Source: Closterium sp. NIES-65 (taxonomy: Eukaryota > Streptophyta > Zygnematophyceae > Desmidiales > Closteriaceae). Taken from it: a stretch of 64,000 bases of DNA. The notes under the pieces were generated by a model that saw nothing but the letters and a program-made list of their open reading frames with translations, was not told where the DNA came from and ran no database searches. Shown piece by piece: positions 10,783 to 19,351 of this stretch; the stretch's first letter is position 1, and each line of letters begins with the position of its first letter. The translations under genes were made by a program, and so were the position numbers. Location of the stretch: positions 1,550,001 to 1,614,000 of the forward strand of contig CANXME010002317.1 in assembly GCA_948144175.1 (NCBI GenBank). Direction: 5' to 3'.

Positions 10783-12569
10783 CTTCGGGGTGGGAGAGAA
10801 GGTCTGAAAGTAGTCAACTCCCTGCCGCTGACGATGTTCGCCCCAGGTGGGGGAAACTCGTCAACGTAGGTGCCTGTGGACTTCCAGGAAGCCATCTCTG
10901 CGTCCATGGCTGACTGCCACTGTGAGGAGTAGGGACCCTTAATCGCCTCAGCGTACGATCGAGGAGTCGGGATGCCTGGTGCATCCGGGTCTCCCTCAGG
11001 GGCAATCAGCGTGGACACAAGATGAGGCAAAGGAGCAGCAAAACACAGCAACTCTTCCTGCCTGTCCTCAAGGACGTCCGTGCTAAGAGCACACCCACCC
11101 TCGACGGACGGAGGACAGACAGACTCGGACTTAGCAACAAGACTAGTGGCGTAGTCTAGACGACAGCGAGCAGCGAAGTCGACAAGCTCAGCCACTAAGG
11201 CAGACGCAGATTTGGACTCAAAGGAAGGGTCAGTGACAACAGTGGCCAGGAGACGCGTGACAGTAGGACTGGCAGCACAAAGAGGGTGAGACTCAGGGTC
11301 AGGAAGGACAGGAAGAGAGGACTCTGGAGGAGACGGCAACGGGACACGTAGGGGAGCAGTGGAAGGACGCAATGCCATCTGGTGTGTGCCCGGAACCGCA
11401 GGAAGACGCCGACGCGGAACCCGGCGACTAGTGCGAGCAGCACGAACAGGCGACGTAGGACGAGATGAAGGCTCACGACGCTCAGCAAGACCTCCAGTAG
11501 GAGCAGTGTAGGGAGAAGGAGCACGTAGAGGGGAGACGGGCTGTAACGGTAACTGCGACTGGACAGGCTCAGGACACTCTGAGGGAGGAGCAGGACCAGT
11601 AGAAGGCAGGAGACCAAGAACCTGCTCAAGGAGCGGAACGAAGTACGGTCGCGGCCGCGCAGCGCCTCCAGAACCAGCACGGACAGCACCAGTACCCCCA
11701 GCGGCAGCACCAGCGCCAGCAGCACCTCCAGCTCCAATAGCGCCAACTCCAGCACCCTCAGACGCACAAGCGCCAGCAGAACCACCAGCGCCAACACCCC
11801 CAGCAGCTCCTGCTCCTGCAGCTCCAGCAGCACCAACTCCAGCAGGACCGGCAGCTCCAGTACCGCTAGCAGCTCCAGCAGGACCAACTCCAGCAGCCCC
11901 AGCTGCACCCCAAGGCCCAGCAGCTCTAGCACCGCCAGTACGAGCACCTCCGGGACCACTAGCAACAGTAGTACCTCCAGCTCCAGCAGCACGGCTCCAG
12001 CGCCGCGCAAACCACTCGCGCAGCTCGTGTGGAGAGAATGGCTCCCACCTCACTGAAGCACCGCCGGTGGCCACACGAGCAGACCCAGCGCCCCCAGGCG
12101 CCGCACCCCCAGGCTCCGCACCCCGAGGCTCCGCACCCCCAGTCTCAGCACCCCCAGGCTCAGCACCCCTAGTCTCAGCACCCCCAGGCTCAGCACCCCC
12201 AGACCCGGCACCCGCAGGCTCAGCACCTCTAGCAGCAGCAGAGTCAATAGCTACCTCGACAGGCTCGATTGCGTCTACATGGGACACACCTGACGAGGCA
12301 GGACCCTGAGGGGGGAGGGGGTCAACCGGGGGAGGACCTGGTGCAAGGAAGAGCGGCGACGGGGGAAGGGGCGCAGCACGGAAGGGGAAGAGATGGTAGT
12401 AGGGCACCGGCTCGTCAAAGGTGACGTCCTGGGAGGACAGAACACGGCGCGAGGTGGGGTGGTAAAACTGCCTACCAGGCGCGTCAGGGGGGAAGCCAAG
12501 GAAGACGCAGGGAACAGCACGGGGGGACAGCTTGTCCGCAGACAAGTCGCGGACAAACGCCCAAGATCC
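10779..12569 (-). pseudogene. pol: Integrase C-terminal part, linker and start of RT of A2
   Basis: Begins with SADKLSPRAVPCVFLGFP, the end of the copia integrase region, then a long low-complexity linker of GGAEPGGAE-like and Ala/Gly repeats, then VTDPSFES...LVDFAARCRLDY, conserved in A3 and A4. The RT start is damaged: after PPGANIVSG about 28 codons present in A4 (WIFRVKR...ARGFSQ) are missing and the frame changes near 10830. Confidence 0.85.
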
Positions 12570-13301
12570 TTAGACCCGAAACGCAAACGCATCGCCAACC
12601 TTCCCCGTCCACCGCAAGGTGGGGGAGGTCTCTGGCAAGGAGACCCGGGGCTGAAGGTTGAGCTGATGCGCCGCGTACTGAACCGCAAACGGCCACAGAA
12701 AATGGGGGGCAGCCGCATGGATCATGGACGTACGAGCGACGTCCATGACCATGCCAATGCGGCGCTTAGCAATCCCATTTTGCTATGGAGAGGCCGGAAG
12801 CGTGAAGGTCTGGCGGATGCCCTGTGCACGACAAAAGGCTCCCAGATGGGCAGAGGAAAACTCCCCGCCTCTGTCAGAGTGCAGACGCAGAACAGGAAAG
12901 TCGGAGCCGAAACTCTCTCTGAGCTAGAGACGAGCTGCGCGGATCCAGTCGATCAACACCTCAGTGACGCCGCCCTTGCTGCGCAAGGCCTTGCTGCGCA
13001 AGGGGAAGACCGTGGTGTAACGCAAGTAGTCGTCAACCACCAACAGGAAGTAACGCTTGTGACCCTGGCCATGGACGCGGGCGGGGCCCCACACGTCCAT
13101 GTGAAGAGTTTGCAACGGAGCCTCTATCAGAGGAAACTCGAAGGAGTGAGGGGCGGCCAAAGACAAGGATACGGGAGGCCATGCCTTGAAGACGAGGCAG
13201 AGAGGGGTGACCAAGACGGTGGTGCCAAAGGAGAGTCTAGTGAGACAGGAGACGACACGAGCAGGGAGCAGACTCAGGTCTAGACCTAGACGCTGCAGCA
13301 A
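12570..13301 (-). pseudogene. pol: Integrase core of A2
   Basis: Two overlapping open pieces carry the integrase catalytic domain: LHMDVWGPARVHGQGH and YFLLVVDDYLRYTTVF in 12924-13301, then MVMDVARTSMIHAAAPHFLWPF in 12570-12752. The segment between encodes the DSDRGGEF and PQQNGIAKRR motifs across stops and frame changes. A duplication (RSKALRSKGG) near 12985-13000 shifts the frame relative to A4. Not functional as it stands. Confidence 0.82.
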
Positions 13302-13660
13302 ACACCTGACTCAACACAGCGACCTGACCAGGCTCAGCAGTCGAAGGAGACTCAGTAGTGAGGGTGTACAGGCTTGACCGCGGCCGACGGGTGAACGTGG
13401 CCAAGTGTCGGCCTGTCCGAGCACACGTGCAGTGGGTCACTCGCTGTCTCGCAGGAGTGAACTGGTCAACCCCCCTATCCTGTAGATCAGCTCCACTCAC
13501 CAAGTTCGTAGAGAACGAGGGGAGGTAGAGACCTGACAGGGTGCCAGAGGGGGCTGTCGGACACGGTAAGACAGTGGAAAAGCGAGCAAGGATAGGACCC
13601 CCAGAGGGGTCCGCTAGGGAGACCGCAACCGGCCGACTAAGTGGTGTAAGTGTGGTGCCG
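13237..13660 (-). pseudogene. pol: Protease tail and GAG-pre-integrase of A2
   Basis: Contains LSGLYLPSFSTNLVSGADLQ, QRVTHCTCARTGRHLATF and PCSCRLLSH, the region between protease and integrase in the A family. The frame is shared with the gag piece to the right, but a TGA follows SGAYRSFF at about 13663. Confidence 0.8.
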
Positions 13661-13662
13661 TC

Positions 13663-14780
13663 TCAAAAGAAGGAGCGGTAAGCACCCGAGTCAAGGGTGA
13701 AGGTGTGTAAGGCCTGAGCCGACGTGGTACCTGAGAGGGAAGACTCACAAGCACCTGGGGCAGCAGACGCGCTAGCACCTAGAGCAGCACCCTCACCAGC
13801 ACCTAGAGCAGCAGTCTCAATGCCCGGGTCAGGCGGAACACACAGGTAATATTCACCCTTAACACTATCAGCAACAGCATACATGGCAGAAAGAATAGCA
13901 TCAAAGTCAAGATCAAAGATAGCAACCCCCGCCCTAGACAGCTCTCCCCAGCGAGGGATCTGAGAGGCCTCAGGGAACTGGTGACGCCACGCGTCCGTTA
14001 GGTGGCCGAAGCTGCGCTGGGTGGAGTGCGGGCCCCCGCACTGCTCACCAGCGCGGTCGCCGGTGCGGAGAACGTAGGTGCAGGGACTCGTACCCCCACC
14101 GCGCTGACGCGCAGCGTACCACTCACGAAGCTGCTGAGGGGACAGGGTCTCACGATTGCGCTGCTGCTGCTGGCGCGTACCTCCATCAGAGCCACTCTTC
14201 TGCGCAGAGCTGCGACTAGGTCCACTGCTGCCGCCGCTGCCTCCGGCACCTCCGCCGCCTCCGCCGCCTCCACCACCTCCGCCGCCTCCGCTCCCTCCGC
14301 CACTGCTGCCGCCTCCTCCGCCTCCACTGCTGCCACCGACACCTCCACCCCCGCCACCATTCCCACCACCACCCCCACCCCCTCCACTGCCTCCACCACC
14401 ACCTCCACTGCCCCCGCCAGCCCCTCCAGCGCCCTTGCCCCCCTTGCCCTTGCCGGTGCGGCGTCTCCCGCTCGGGGCAGATGCAGCGCCGACCGACTCG
14501 AAACCAACGAGGTCGGCCGCTGCAGCAGAGGCAACAGAGGGCAAGAGGGGGGAGGGAGAACACCCCTCAAAGACGGGGGTGCGAGGGTCACCACGAGAGG
14601 CTCCTACAGCGACTTTGCTCTTCTCTGCTGCTAGGAGGGCCTTCTCGAGGAGGTCAACGGTGAGAGTGGTGGGGCAAACTGAGAGGAAGTGGTCCCTGAC
14701 TACGCGGAGAGAGCCAGGGAGCCGGGTGACTATGTAGTAGAGGGTGATATACATGGGGGGGGGCTTCTTGGCGCAGAACT
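13663..14780 (-). pseudogene. gag: 5'-truncated gag and protease start of A2
   Basis: Aligns with A4 Gag only from AEFCAK/PPPMYITLYY onward. The first 150 or so residues are gone, and at about 14781 the coding sequence joins GC-rich leader repeat. The glycine-rich linker follows, then a C-x13-C-x3-H cluster whose last cysteine is serine (STQRSF), then protease LDSGAYRSFF, where the usual SGAS is SGAY. No ATG equivalent to the family start remains. Confidence 0.85.
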
Positions 14781-14781
14781 T

Positions 14782-15612
14782 GGCGGCAGGGCGGCTCGGC
14801 TGCTCGGCGGCAGGGCGGCTCGGCTGCTGGGCGGCTCGGCTGCGGGCGGCTCGGCGGCTCGGCTGCTCGGCTGCTGGGCGGCTCGGCTGCTGGGCGGCTC
14901 GGCTGCTGGGCGGCTCGGCTGCTGGGCAGGTGGGCGGCCCGGTTGCTGGGCTGCTCGGCGGCTCGGTCGCTGGGCGGCTGAGCGGTGGCAGGGCCGCTAG
15001 GGGAGGGCGACGAGGCCGCAGGTGGCGGCGATGGGGCCGCAGGTGGCGGCGACGGGGCCGCAGGTGGCAGCGGGGCCGCAGGTGGCGGGTGCGTGGCCGC
15101 AGGTGGCGGTGACGGGGCCGCAGGTGGCAGCGACGCGGCCGCAGGTGACGGCGACGGGGCTACAGGTGGCGGCGACGGGGCTGCAGGTGGTGGCGACGGG
15201 GCCGCAGGTGGCGGCGACAGGGTCTCAGAGGGGCCGCAAGGGGCCTAGACGGGGCCGAAGAGGGGCCGCAAGGGGCCGAAACGGGGCGGCTACGGGGCCG
15301 TAAGGTGCCGGAAAGGGCGCCGCGAGGGGCCGAAAGGGGGCCGCGCGAGGGCCGTAAGGGCGGCGTGAGGGGCCGTAAGGGGCCGTAAGGGCAGCGCGAG
15401 GGGCCGTAAGGGGCCGTAAAGGCGGCGCGAGGGGCCGTAGAGGGCGGCGCGAGGGGTCGTGAGGGCGGCCTAAGGGGCCGTGAGAGGGGCCAGTAAGGGC
15501 GGCTCGAAGGTAGGGAGAGCACACAGAGCGCGACTCGGGCAGGAGTGAAGCGCGCTCCGGGCAGGAAAAAAAATCGTGGTGGGCCCTAGGTAGCGTTCCC
15601 ACTAGGGAACCT
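14782..15612 (-). repeat. GC-rich repeat leader of A2
   Basis: Three arrays: GGCGGCTCGGCTGCTGG-like units (14782-14990), GGGGCCGCAGGTGGCGGCGAC-like units of about 21 bp (14995-15230), and GGGGCCGTAAGGGCGGCGCGA-like units (15230-15520). The PBS-proximal hairpin GTTCCC/GGGAAC is at 15595-15610, beside a run of A and GGGCCC. Confidence 0.82.
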
Positions 15613-15623
15613 GCTCGATACCA

Positions 15624-15749
15624 TGATAAGAAACGAGGAATGAATGCATTGAGCAGAATGAGGAGTACAAGTAGTAAACCCTAAAGTGTTGTACCCCATA
15701 TGAACTGCCCCACTACAGCCTACATAGACTATAGCATATATGCCTGACA
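15624..15749 (-). repeat. 5' LTR of A2
   Basis: 126 bp, begins after the PBS complement GCTCGATACCA and ends TGACA at the TSD GCCCC. Differs from 9153-9278 at three positions. Confidence 0.93.
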
Positions 15750-15755
15750 GCCCCC

Positions 15756-16367
15756 TCACTCACACCCGCCACCCCAAACCCGCCCCCCCCCCCCCCCCAG
15801 TGCTGCACGCGCAGTAGGGAGAGAGAAGGGACGGCGTGTGGCGGCGTAGCGGTGTGGCGCAGCAGCGAACAGAGTGGCATCAACCACCCTCGCGCCTCCC
15901 CCTTCCCCCACCCCCCCTCCCCCCGCCACACCTTCGTCCACAGCGGAAGACACGGCATCGGGCGTGGTTGGCGTTCGCGAGATCGCGGGTAGGGGGGGGG
16001 AGAAACGGTTGGGTGCAACAGGTGCCGCGACGAGCGCCGTCGCTTGCGTGGCAGCTGCGGTCGTAGCAGCCGCATGTTCGACGGGAGGGCGGGGCAAGGG
16101 GCGCGTTTGGCGACTGAAGCAGCTCGGCCGCCACACCCGCCGTCTCCCCCCAAGGCGACCGTCAATGCAGACGCTCGGGGCCACGACAGGGCGTGACGAT
16201 GCTGCAGGAGGGCGCGATGGGCAGGCGACGGGGCCGCCGACTAGGGCCGCGTCGAACAGCGCCAAGCTCGCCACGCTCTTCTTCGCAACATTCACGACGA
16301 GTGGCTGAACGGGCACAGCTGGGGCCGCGACGAGCGCCATGGCAGGAGTGATATGCGGTGGGCCCAT
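15756..16367 (-). CDS. Hypothetical Ala/Pro-rich ORF in element C
   Basis: ATG at 16367 opens about 200 codons that run into the A2 insertion, so the original end is unknown. The product is rich in Ala, Pro, Gly and Arg with no recognisable domain, capsid or protease motif. It starts at the GGGCCCA motif of the leader. It may be a fortuitous frame in GC-rich DNA or a captured gene fragment; I cannot tell which. Confidence 0.3.
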   Translation of the reverse strand: MGPPHITPAMALVAAPAVPVQPLVVNVAKKSVASLALFDAALVGGPVACPSRPPAASSRPVVAPSVCIDGRLGGRRRVWRPSCFSRQTRPLPRPPVEHAAATTAAATQATALVAAPVAPNRFSPPLPAISRTPTTPDAVSSAVDEGVAGGGGVGEGGGARVVDATLFAAAPHRYAATRRPFSLPTARAALGGGGGRVWGGGCE

Positions 16368-16384
16368 GGAAAAAAAAAAAATCA

Positions 16385-16402
16385 GGTCCTATGATAGGAA
16401 CC
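16385..16402 (-). promoter_or_regulatory. Leader hairpin next to the PBS (C)
   Basis: GGTCCTAT pairs with ATAGGAACC around a 1-nt centre with one bulged base. It occupies the same place relative to the PBS as the hairpins of A1-A5 and E, but with another stem sequence. PBS TGTTATCAGAG is adjacent at 16404-16414. Confidence 0.55.
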
Positions 16403-16414
16403 ACTCTGATAACA

Positions 16415-16652
16415 TGTTAAAACAGTTCTAGAACCTAGGAGGCATGGAAACCTTAGGTGCTAGGAAGGGGGTTAACGAGAGTGTCGAGAGGAGAAAGTTG
16501 GCCAACAAAAGAGGTTGTTCACTATAGAGCGAGCAGTACAAATAGGCAAGAATGATGAAAGGTGCACCACTAAACAGAAAGTTATATGACTTAAATATTC
16601 TACACTACAGGCAGTTATAGAACAATATATAGAATTATATATTATTCTGACA
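16415..16652 (-). repeat. 5' LTR of C
   Basis: 238 bp, follows PBS complement CTCTGATAACA and ends TTCTGACA before TSD TCTAC (16653-16657). Confidence 0.93.
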
Positions 16653-16718
16653 TCTACATGTCCAATTTAGATTATGATTGAGTTCTAACCAAATTTCGGC
16701 AGCATCCCCCCTAGAGTA

Positions 16719-16730
16719 GCTCTGATACCA
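16719..16730 (-). promoter_or_regulatory. PBS of element B
   Basis: Minus strand reads TGGTATCAGAGC, matching the plant initiator-Met tRNA 3' end exactly. It directly abuts the B 5' LTR. Confidence 0.9.
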
Positions 16731-17000
16731 TGCTAGAAAGGCATAGTGCCGTCGTAGCGGAAGTCTTGATTGTATAACACGTCAGAACAGAAAGTTTGCA
16801 ATGGAATTTATTGATGCACTGGAATGACAGAGCAGGGTATTTATGTCTGCATCTAACCCCCTCAGAATGGCCCTATCCACACCAATAACGTCACACCAAT
16901 AATTCCGCCTGCCAATAATTCTTACCCTCCAATAATTCTAGACTCCAACAATTCTGGCCCTCCAATAGTTGGGCTGGGAGTCTTATAAAGGAACACTACA
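16731..17000 (-). repeat. 5' LTR of B (270 bp)
   Basis: On the minus strand begins TGTAGTGTTCCTTTATAAGA and ends CTTTCTAGCA (TG...CA), next to the PBS. A TATA-like TTTATAAG lies near its start. The middle carries several CCAATAATT-like units (16885-16970). Boundary on the right is inferred from TG; the TSD would be GTAAA, with no partner visible. Confidence 0.78.
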
Positions 17001-17005
17001 GTAAA

Positions 17006-17342
17006 ATCTAATAGCATTTGTATTATCTTATGTTTGTATATTTAACGAGGACAACCTTGCAGTGTTTAAAGTCCGAGTCTAGAATGGCTAATTTTCATAC
17101 ATTTTCAAATTTACTGAAGTTGAAGCTAGGTTTGCGAAGGGTGGCGAGAGAAAATTTTGCCGAAGAAGGGTGGCAAATGGTAGAAGCGGGAAGTACAACC
17201 CAACTCAACTTTCGAGTTCAAGAAACAAGGCCGGCTGCAGAAATGACAAAAAATGCCACAATTCGCCAGAAGCCGAGATGCATCGAGGATTTAGGATTGT
17301 TGACAAAGCTGTTACAAAATCATTTTCAGCATATATAAGAAC
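17006..17342. other. Flanking DNA between B and hAT element H
   Basis: AT-rich, with no recognisable gene. A frame at 17018-17338 lacks an ATG start and shows no known domain. The last bases adjoin the first GATCTAGA TSD copy (17343-17350). Confidence 0.5.
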
Positions 17343-17577
17343 GATCTAGAACACGCCCTCAGATTTCAAGAATTTTACCCTGATTTTGACTTTGAACCCT
17401 GATTTTTATGGTTTTTTTTGGACCCGACAGTGATGAAAAAGTTTTTTTTTTCCTGTTCATACTTTATTTCCAGCGATAAATTTTGTACAAGGCCTGAAAT
17501 TTCAGCTTAAATTTGTAGAGGACCCTGATTCGAATCATACAGTAGCGAGGCCATCCTTGATGCTGACTTAGCCTAGA

Positions 17578-18039
17578 TTCAATGGATACAGCAAAATTTT
17601 CGCCCGGATTTTCCGCCGTCACCGTCAATCACGGGAAACGGCATCTTTGCTGTACTTCCACTCTCACCTCACTTAATGTGTTGTCGCCATCATCTTTCAA
17701 ATTCGGGTGTGATTGGGCAGTTTCGGCTAATCACACGCCGTACCCAATCACGTTGCCAGGATCGACAAGATTCCACGGCTTGTCGGTTTTAACGGAGTCG
17801 CTGTGGAATCTGGACGTAAATATGGGCACGGTACGATCGTTTTTGTGGATGTGCCATCGGGGACCATCCACACCTCCATGGTGGGGTTCGTTTGTGAGTG
17901 TCAACCAATCACATGCGAGGTGGGGTGTCCCTCCCTTGCCCATCTTCTTCTCCCCGTTCTTGGATTGTGTTTGCCGTGCTTCACTCTCTGTTTTCTTGGC
18001 TGACTCTCTCCACCTTCTCCTCTCATCCTTACTGACACC
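17578..18039 (+). promoter_or_regulatory. 5' region of the hAT transposase with CCAAT motifs
   Basis: Holds several CCAATCAC or GTGATTGG motifs (about 17710, 17750 and 17905). The first two form an inverted pair. A plausible promoter or 5' untranslated region. A 173-codon frame from 17582 has no recognisable domain and is probably not a gene. Confidence 0.35.
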
Positions 18040-18235
18040 ATGGCTCTTCCCATGGACGGCGATGCTGCAGGCGACGAGCCTGACGACATTGAGGGCGAGA
18101 TAGCACGCACGGGTCTAGACCTGTTGATGTGCTCGCTTTCCAAAGCAACCAATCCCCGGCGTAGCAAGAACCATACAGATACTCCACCTACAGCAATTCC
18201 TACCGTTACTTTCGCCCCACCAGATTCGATTGGCG
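18040..18235 (+). pseudogene. Putative N-terminal fragment of hAT transposase
   Basis: ATG at 18040 opens 65 codons before the A5 LTR interrupts it. The fragment is acidic at first (DGDAAGDEPDDIEGE), then basic (NPRRSKNH). It has no complete zinc finger and I do not recognise it on its own. It is assigned to the transposase because it lies inside the hAT TSDs, upstream of and on the same strand as the dimerisation domain. Confidence 0.45.
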
Positions 18236-18360
18236 TGTCAAACTTATATGCTCTAGTCTGTGTAGGCTGTAGTGGGGTAGACTATATGGGGTACAACATT
18301 TCTAGGTTTTCCTACTTGTACCCACCTGCTTGCTAGTTCATCCATTCCTCATTCTTCACA
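18236..18360 (+). repeat. 5' LTR of A5 (125 bp)
   Basis: TGTCAAACTTATATG to ATTCTTCACA, followed directly by PBS TGGTATAGAGC. Very similar to the A3 LTRs. Confidence 0.93.
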
Positions 18361-18373
18361 TGGTATAGAGCAG

Positions 18374-18389
18374 GTTCCCTCGTGGGAAC
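18374..18389 (+). promoter_or_regulatory. Leader hairpin next to the PBS (A5)
   Basis: Stem GTTCCC/GGGAAC with loop TCGT. The loop differs from A1 and A2 while the stem is unchanged. Confidence 0.6.
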
Positions 18390-18429
18390 GCTTCTCAGGG
18401 CCCACCACCTAACTCGATCATTTTTTTCT

Positions 18430-19300
18430 GCCCGAGGCGCGCCCCGTAGGCCGCCCTCACATCGCGCCCTCCTAGAGGCCCCTCGCGCCACCCTTAGCGG
18501 CCCCGTCGCCGTCCTTTCCGGCCCCGTCGCCGCCCCTCTAGGCCCCTCGCGGCCCCTTCACGGCCCCATCGCCGCCGCTCGCCGCCCCTCTAGGCCCCTC
18601 GCGGCCCCTTCGCGGCCCCGTCGCCGCCCCTAGCGGCCCCGTCGCCGCCCCTCTAGGCCCCTCGCGGCCCCTTCGCGGCCCCGTCGCCGCCGCTCTAGGC
18701 CCCGTTGCTGCCCCTCTAGGCCCCTCGCGGCCCTCTTCGCGGCCCCGTCGCCGCCACTTGCGGCCCCATCGCCGCCCCCTCTAGGCCCCTTACGGCCCCT
18801 TCGCGGCCTCGTCGCCGCCCCTCTAGGCCCCTTGCGGCCCCTCTGCGGCCCCGTCGCCGCCCCTAGCGGCCCCGTCGCTACCCCTGGAGGCCCCGTCGCC
18901 GCCCTTCGCGGCCACCTCACCGCCCTTAGCGGCCCCGTTGCTGCCCCTAGCGGCCCCATCGCCGCCTCTGCCGGCCCCGTCGCCGCCTCTACCGGCCCCG
19001 TCGCCACCTCTACCGGCCCCTTCACCGCTGAGCCGCCCAGCAGCTGAGCAGCCGAGCCACCAAGCCGCCGAGCCGCCCAGCAGCTGAGCCGCCCAACAGC
19101 CGAGCTGCCGAGCAGCTGAGCCGCCGAGCCGCCTAGCAACCGAGCCGCCGAGCCGCCCATCAGCCGAGCCGCCCAACAGCCGAGCCGCCCAACAGCCGAG
19201 CCGCCCGGCAGCCGAGCCACTCGGCAGCCGAGTCGCCGAGCCGCCCAGCAGCCGAGCCGCCCTGCCGTCGAGCCGCTACTGTTCCTACCGGCACGCCCCG
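18430..19300 (+). repeat. GC-rich repeat leader of A5
   Basis: Units of about 20-30 bp such as GCGGCCCCGTCGCCGCCCCT (18480-19020), then GCCGAGCCGCCCAGCAGC-like units (19025-19270). Noncoding; ends about 80 bp before the gag ATG. Confidence 0.82.
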
Positions 19301-19351
19301 GCCCTACTTACTCGGACTGGTGAGATCCCTCCCTGCTAGGCCACTGCAGTC

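Larger units (their letters stand above)
9153..15749 (-). mobile_element. Copia LTR retrotransposon A2, nested in C
   Basis: Minus-strand A-family element of 6.6 kb with 126-bp LTRs at 9153-9278 and 15624-15749 (3 differences) and perfect TSD GCCCC at 9148-9152 and 15750-15754. PBS TGGTATCGAGC is at 15613-15623. The position expected for the PPT (9279-9290) has lost its G-run. Gag lacks its N-terminal part and pol carries stops, frameshifts and a deletion in RT, so the copy is defective. Confidence 0.93.
8536..16652 (-). mobile_element. Non-autonomous LTR retrotransposon C, split by A2
   Basis: LTRs at 8536-8773 and 16415-16652 (238 bp each, about 7 differences), PPT ATGGGGGCG on the minus strand at 8774-8783, PBS TGTTATCAGAG at 16404-16414, TSD TCTAC on both sides. 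Removing nested A2 leaves about 1.5 kb with no gag, protease, integrase or RT, so C cannot move by itself. Its leader resembles the A-family leader (hairpin, poly-U run, GGGCCCACC), so A-type proteins may mobilise it; that is inference. Confidence 0.9.
2501..17000 (-). mobile_element. Degenerate copia LTR retrotransposon B, host of nested insertions
   Basis: Minus-strand Ty1/copia element of a different family from A. Its 5' LTR is 16731-17000 and its PBS, a perfect plant initiator-Met type TGGTATCAGAGC, is at 16719-16730. The 5' untranslated part (16658-16718 plus 8488-8535) is split by element C. Gag, protease, integrase, RT and RNase H follow leftwards to about 3000. No 3' LTR copy was found in 2501-2940, so the 3' end was probably displaced beyond the window by A1, deleted, or too diverged for me to see. 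The left boundary is uncertain. Confidence 0.8.

Noticed and set aside
17018-17338. 106-codon frame between B and the hAT
   Set aside because: No ATG at its start and no recognisable domain.
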